Below, piece after piece: positions 61,024-64,000 of a DNA stretch of 64,000 nucleotides. Under the pieces are notes generated by a model. The model saw nothing but the letters and a program-made list of their open reading frames with translations, was not told the origin of the DNA and did not search any database. The translations under genes were made by a program, and so were the position numbers. The DNA is taken from the NCBI RefSeq assembly GCF_028823535.1, contig NZ_JAQIYM010000090.1, positions 62,001-126,000 on the forward strand, given 5' to 3'. How positions within the stretch are numbered: position 1 is the first letter of the stretch; the number at the start of each line of letters is the position of its first letter. The DNA comes from Pseudomonas serbica (GTDB lineage: Bacteria; Pseudomonadota; Gammaproteobacteria; Pseudomonadales; Pseudomonadaceae).

Positions 61024-62039
61024 CTAGCATTGCCCTGCAAGCAAGCCGCGTTAAGGCGTTCTTCCACCCGGATTAGCATCTCGATGGCCAGGTCGTCGCG
61101 GTGCTCACCGAAGTGTGCCATCCGGTGATCGTTGGGACATAGGGCGATCACATTTTCGATGGTGTCATCTCCGTCCTGGTAGAGCGGCACCACGTGGTGG
61201 CTCTCCAGATAGATCTGGCCATCGTGTTTTTTGAAGCCCGGCTGGCCGCACCACTCGCAGCATCCGTTAGACCTTGCCATGACAAGCTGCCGAACCACGG
61301 CAGACCGCTCGCGCTCATAGCGCTCCACGAGGACAGGGTCGCGCTGATTTTCATCGATGACGAACTGATCTACGACGCCAACGCCATAGGACGTCGCAGT
61401 GATCTCTGGCAGCGCTGGCGCTTCAATCGACTCATGGGGTGGATCGATGGCTACTTCGTCGTCTGAGGTGGCCAGAGGAGCTTCTGACGCCTGAATATCT
61501 TCCTGCTGCTCAGTTGTGTGCGGCTCCGCACTGCGGCGAACGACGTAATTCCCGGTCATCATGTCGTACGTCAGATTCCAAGGCATTGGATCGAGGGCCC
61601 GGAAATCTGCAGTGGCCGCTTCGAATTCGGTTGCTCTGGCGCGGGTCGCCACGATGCAGACTCGGACTTCCAGCTTATTCCGGTAGGCGTCCTTCAGGAC
61701 TTCCTCCATCTGTTGAGCGCTATTGGCCCAGCGTTTCGTGCGATTACGTACGGCTGAATCCCAGTGGTCGGCGCCAGCAGCCGCACGCGCTATTTGATCT
61801 TCCCGTGCATTCCCTTCACACACCCAGCCGCCGTCCACCCATTCAATGGCATGCACCCACAAGCAGAGCAGCGCAGTTTTGTCCCCAACAAAGGCCCAGC
61901 GGTAGCAGAAGTTCGGATTAGTCGAATACTCGCCGCTGCCTTTGTGCCAGGCACTGACATCGATACCAGCTGCCGCGACGACGTCATAAATTCGCTCGAG
62001 TTTTTTGGGCGTTATGGCGGATTTGTCGGAAATCGCCAT
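61014..62039 (-). CDS. HNH endonuclease-domain protein, 341 aa
   Basis: The C-terminal about 75 residues form an HNH nuclease: CEWCGQ (zinc), YLESHHVVPLYQDGDDTIEN (catalytic His pair and acidic residue) and LCPNDHRMAHFG. The N-terminal about 170 residues form a separate alpha/beta domain, linked by an acidic Pro-rich stretch, which may recognise the target. The layout resembles stand-alone restriction-like or defence nucleases (inference). ATG 62039 chosen over 62111. Confidence 0.83.
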   Translation of the reverse strand: MAISDKSAITPKKLERIYDVVAAAGIDVSAWHKGSGEYSTNPNFCYRWAFVGDKTALLCLWVHAIEWVDGGWVCEGNAREDQIARAAAGADHWDSAVRNRTKRWANSAQQMEEVLKDAYRNKLEVRVCIVATRARATEFEAATADFRALDPMPWNLTYDMMTGNYVVRRSAEPHTTEQQEDIQASEAPLATSDDEVAIDPPHESIEAPALPEITATSYGVGVVDQFVIDENQRDPVLVERYERERSAVVRQLVMARSNGCCEWCGQPGFKKHDGQIYLESHHVVPLYQDGDDTIENVIALCPNDHRMAHFGEHRDDLAIEMLIRVEERLNAACLQGNASQG

Positions 62040-62141
62040 GGGCGTGTACCTGTGATTGAGTGGCCTGTGAGAATAGCGGCCAATCGCCGGATGCGAAAGG
62101 GAAGCTGACATGAGCGGACAAGGATGGGGTACGCAGGCAAT

Positions 62142-62165
62142 AAAAAACCGCCCTCATGAGGCGGC
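62142..62165 (-). terminator. Hairpin with T tract upstream of the HNH gene
   Basis: Minus strand CCGCC/GGGCGG around TCATGA, followed by T6. It either ends the transcript of the genes above 62332 or acts as an attenuator for the HNH gene; a TTGACA at plus 62279-62284 (minus) would place it in that gene's leader. Confidence 0.65.
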
Positions 62166-62331
62166 TCTCGGTGTTTCGATTTCTTCTGCAGTATGTGCCC
62201 ATGGGCCGTCGCGAGGTTCCGGTACTGCTCCAGCATTCCCCGCCGAGAAACCTACAATCTCAAAACCGTCAGCTGTGTGTCAAGTCGATCCGCTGGGGCT
62301 GAACAAACCTTGTTAGTGGCGGCTTAGCCAG

Positions 62332-62487
62332 TCACATGTCCAACGGGTTCTTCGACAGCCTGATGAATTCTGTACGGGGAACGTCGACGCAGCGAAAGAC
62401 GAACCACGCATCACCGACGAGCTTGCGAATGGCCTTCTTTCTGATAACCCCGATGGATCCCCAGGCGATGCTATGACCTGGCTTCAA
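62332..62487 (-). CDS. Possible small protein, about 51 aa
   Basis: Open frame from TTG 62487 with protein-like, basic sequence (GVIRKKAIRKLVGDAWFVF, ending NPLDM). It has no visible ribosome site, but the preceding gene ends 26 nt upstream with an ATGA overlap into a 10-codon frame, so a frameshift or re-initiation could feed it. Weakly supported. Nothing else recognised in 62166-62512. Confidence 0.35.
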   Translation of the reverse strand: MKPGHSIAWGSIGVIRKKAIRKLVGDAWFVFRCVDVPRTEFIRLSKNPLDM

Positions 62488-62512
62488 TGAGCAAAATTGC
62501 GTTTGGACTGTT

Positions 62513-63268
62513 TCATGGTTGGCCCTTTGACTGAGGTTGGCTATTAGAGGCCGGAAGCTCCAGGTGCCGATAATGTTCGCTTACGGACTTGATCAGATTA
62601 AGGCTGGCTTTGATTTCATCCGTACTCATTTTTAGTACGTACTGACAGAAGATACGGAGAGCGTCAGCGTCATAGTGGCTGTCGAACTTGGCAGCTGGGC
62701 GTAGGGCTGCACGGTCAAAGCCGTCGGGCACCGGGGGATTGAGCACGTAGACCGCAAGCTGCCGTTCGCGTTTGATCGCCGCAACCAAGGCATTGGTCAC
62801 CAGCAAGCCGGCCTGCAGGCCGAAGGTGCGATACACGTCGGAGCGCAGCGCCATGATCAACGTCAGGGCGTCAGGGTTAGGCTTACGCACCGTGTACACG
62901 AACTTGAGTTTCTCATTGCACACTTCAATGGCCCTAGCCCGCGCCAGCACCTGGGCGATCAGCTCAAGGTTGTAGTCAAAATCATTGCGCTCCTGCGATG
63001 TGCAGGCCGAGCAAACCCATTGAATGAGCTGCTGTCCAGGCAAGGAGATGGTGGCCATGGCCAGCAGTACATCGGCGCCAGCATTTCTCAGGAACTCTTC
63101 AGTCTCCTGTTCAAACTGCATTGGACATCCATCGATCTGGTAGGAAGCGTGCACCGTACGCAGCCATAACACTTGGGCCACCGGGTCGTACGTTGTGGCC
63201 AGATCGGTAAATCCAACCTGAACGGTGCCCTTGATACGCTTTACTGTGAGCATGCGAAAGCCGGACAT
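62513..63268 (-). CDS. Hypothetical protein, 251 aa
   Basis: Start MSGFRMLTVKRIKGTV with AGAGGATCGAG upstream. The longer open frame to 63637 overlaps the divergent gene and is rejected. Mixed alpha/beta with WVCSACTS, a single CxxC. No family recognised. Confidence 0.7.
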   Translation of the reverse strand: MSGFRMLTVKRIKGTVQVGFTDLATTYDPVAQVLWLRTVHASYQIDGCPMQFEQETEEFLRNAGADVLLAMATISLPGQQLIQWVCSACTSQERNDFDYNLELIAQVLARARAIEVCNEKLKFVYTVRKPNPDALTLIMALRSDVYRTFGLQAGLLVTNALVAAIKRERQLAVYVLNPPVPDGFDRAALRPAAKFDSHYDADALRIFCQYVLKMSTDEIKASLNLIKSVSEHYRHLELPASNSQPQSKGQP

Positions 63269-63373
63269 CTCGATCCTCTGAGGGCAGAGCGTATGTTGGT
63301 CTGGAGAAGCTATTCTATTCGTTGTACCCTGCAAATCCAGTGGTTTTAAGCAAACTAGAGAAGGATCCCGTTC

Positions 63374-63805
63374 ATGCCAACCCTCGAGAGAATACAAGCA
63401 CCGTTCACCGCCGCCCAGGTGCGAGGTCTTAACGAATATCAGACCGGTACCGCGTTTGGGATGCACATGCACCCATTTACTTGCGCCGAACGTGGGGACG
63501 GTCATCACGGAGAAGAGGGCGGAGACACCGGCGTCCTGATTGCGACCGCCGATGGCTGGGTTTGTCCGTGGTGCGAATACACCCAGGACTGGGCCCATGT
63601 CTTCATGGCCAACTCGAGGGACGGCTACCAGCCTCATGACTTTGAAAAGGTGCTCTCGACCGAGGAAAAGATCACCAAGATCAAGCAGGTGATGGAGAAC
63701 TACCTCCTGATGTATAAAGATCGACCATTCATCAGAGGTGTCCCTGACATGCTGGCAAGCCTAGAGTTGCGGGTCAATGAGCTTAAAGAAGAACTGAGCG
63801 CATAA
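63374..63805 (+). CDS. Zinc-binding hypothetical protein, 143 aa
   Basis: Conserved-looking metal cluster: HMHPFTCAERGDGHH and WVCPWCEYTQDW (about 31-70), then a C-terminal helical tail. Such HPFTC...CPWC proteins are common in phages and plasmids without known role. Nothing recognised in 63806-64000. Confidence 0.75.
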   Translation: MPTLERIQAPFTAAQVRGLNEYQTGTAFGMHMHPFTCAERGDGHHGEEGGDTGVLIATADGWVCPWCEYTQDWAHVFMANSRDGYQPHDFEKVLSTEEKITKIKQVMENYLLMYKDRPFIRGVPDMLASLELRVNELKEELSA

Positions 63806-64000
63806 TTCAGCGTATGGGTGATCTGAAATGGTCACCCATTGAAATAATGGCGGGCGCAGTTTTCGTCCGGTGGTCATGCTGATAGCCATCATGATATTGT
63901 TCGTGCCGGCGTTGAATAATGCCTCCGTGGTTGCGTTCGACATGCCAACTCATGCTGAACGTAGGTCGATCAGCAGTGGGTAAATTTACCACCTGACCCA

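Overview
The window most likely comes from a very large Pseudomonas plasmid (megaplasmid or chromid). Its Dcd, ParE and ParC proteins look like pseudomonad proteins, and it has a TrfB/KorA-type repressor. It carries spare copies of core functions (topoisomerase IV, dihydrofolate reductase, PgpA, dCTP deaminase, a sigma factor and 33 tRNA or tRNA-like genes) among dozens of genes with no recognised family. No rRNA, insertion sequence, integrase or CRISPR array was seen. The plasmid assignment is an inference; a jumbo phage is less likely because no virion genes are visible.

Layout. 1-7750: small membrane and regulatory genes, a PP2A-type phosphatase, a J-domain protein, two DLGL-tail proteins and a band-7 protein. 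7843-8786 (minus): Arg/Asp/Glu tRNA array, preceded by two tandem leader-peptide attenuators (8799-9184). 9486-9754 (minus): Leu/Leu/Asn tRNAs with a plain promoter. 9921-22020: DLGL-tail genes, pgpA-folA, and an operon of paralogues headed by an ADP-ribosyltransferase-like gene. 22160-32656: RNA ligase, membrane metalloprotease, small zinc-ribbon and membrane proteins, sigma factor, PTH2-type peptidyl-tRNA hydrolase and an ATP-grasp enzyme. 32720-42349: membrane proteins, TrfB-like repressor, NUC-type nuclease, a putative ncRNA, dcd, an M15-like peptidase, more paralogues, a second phosphatase and a GNAT protein. 42430-45461 (plus): a 22-unit tRNA array behind a third leader-peptide attenuator, followed by a YqeY-like gene. 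45999-64000: mostly unrecognised genes plus parE, two small paralogues and parC, and an HNH protein.

Main discovery. Both large tRNA arrays sit behind what look like trp-type attenuators: promoter, short ORF ending in TAG, competing hairpins and an intrinsic terminator. The leader ORF codons match the tRNAs downstream. The plus-array leader has 24 internal codons, 23 of which are read by tRNAs of that array, including separate codons for paired isoacceptors (AAA/AAG, CAA/CAG, GCA or GCG/GCC). It contains no Asp or Glu codon. The two minus-array leaders are crowded with Asp, Glu and Arg codons, the only specificities of that array. The simplest reading is that each array is switched on when ribosomes stall for lack of the charged tRNAs it supplies.

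Second discovery. Ten otherwise diverse, mostly helical proteins end in the same C-terminal tail, Phe-x-x-Asp/Glu-Leu-Gly-Leu-COOH. This suggests a shared sorting, partner-binding or proteolysis signal. RNA ligase, PTH2 and YqeY-like proteins beside the tRNA arrays suggest the element supports its own translation and tRNA economy.
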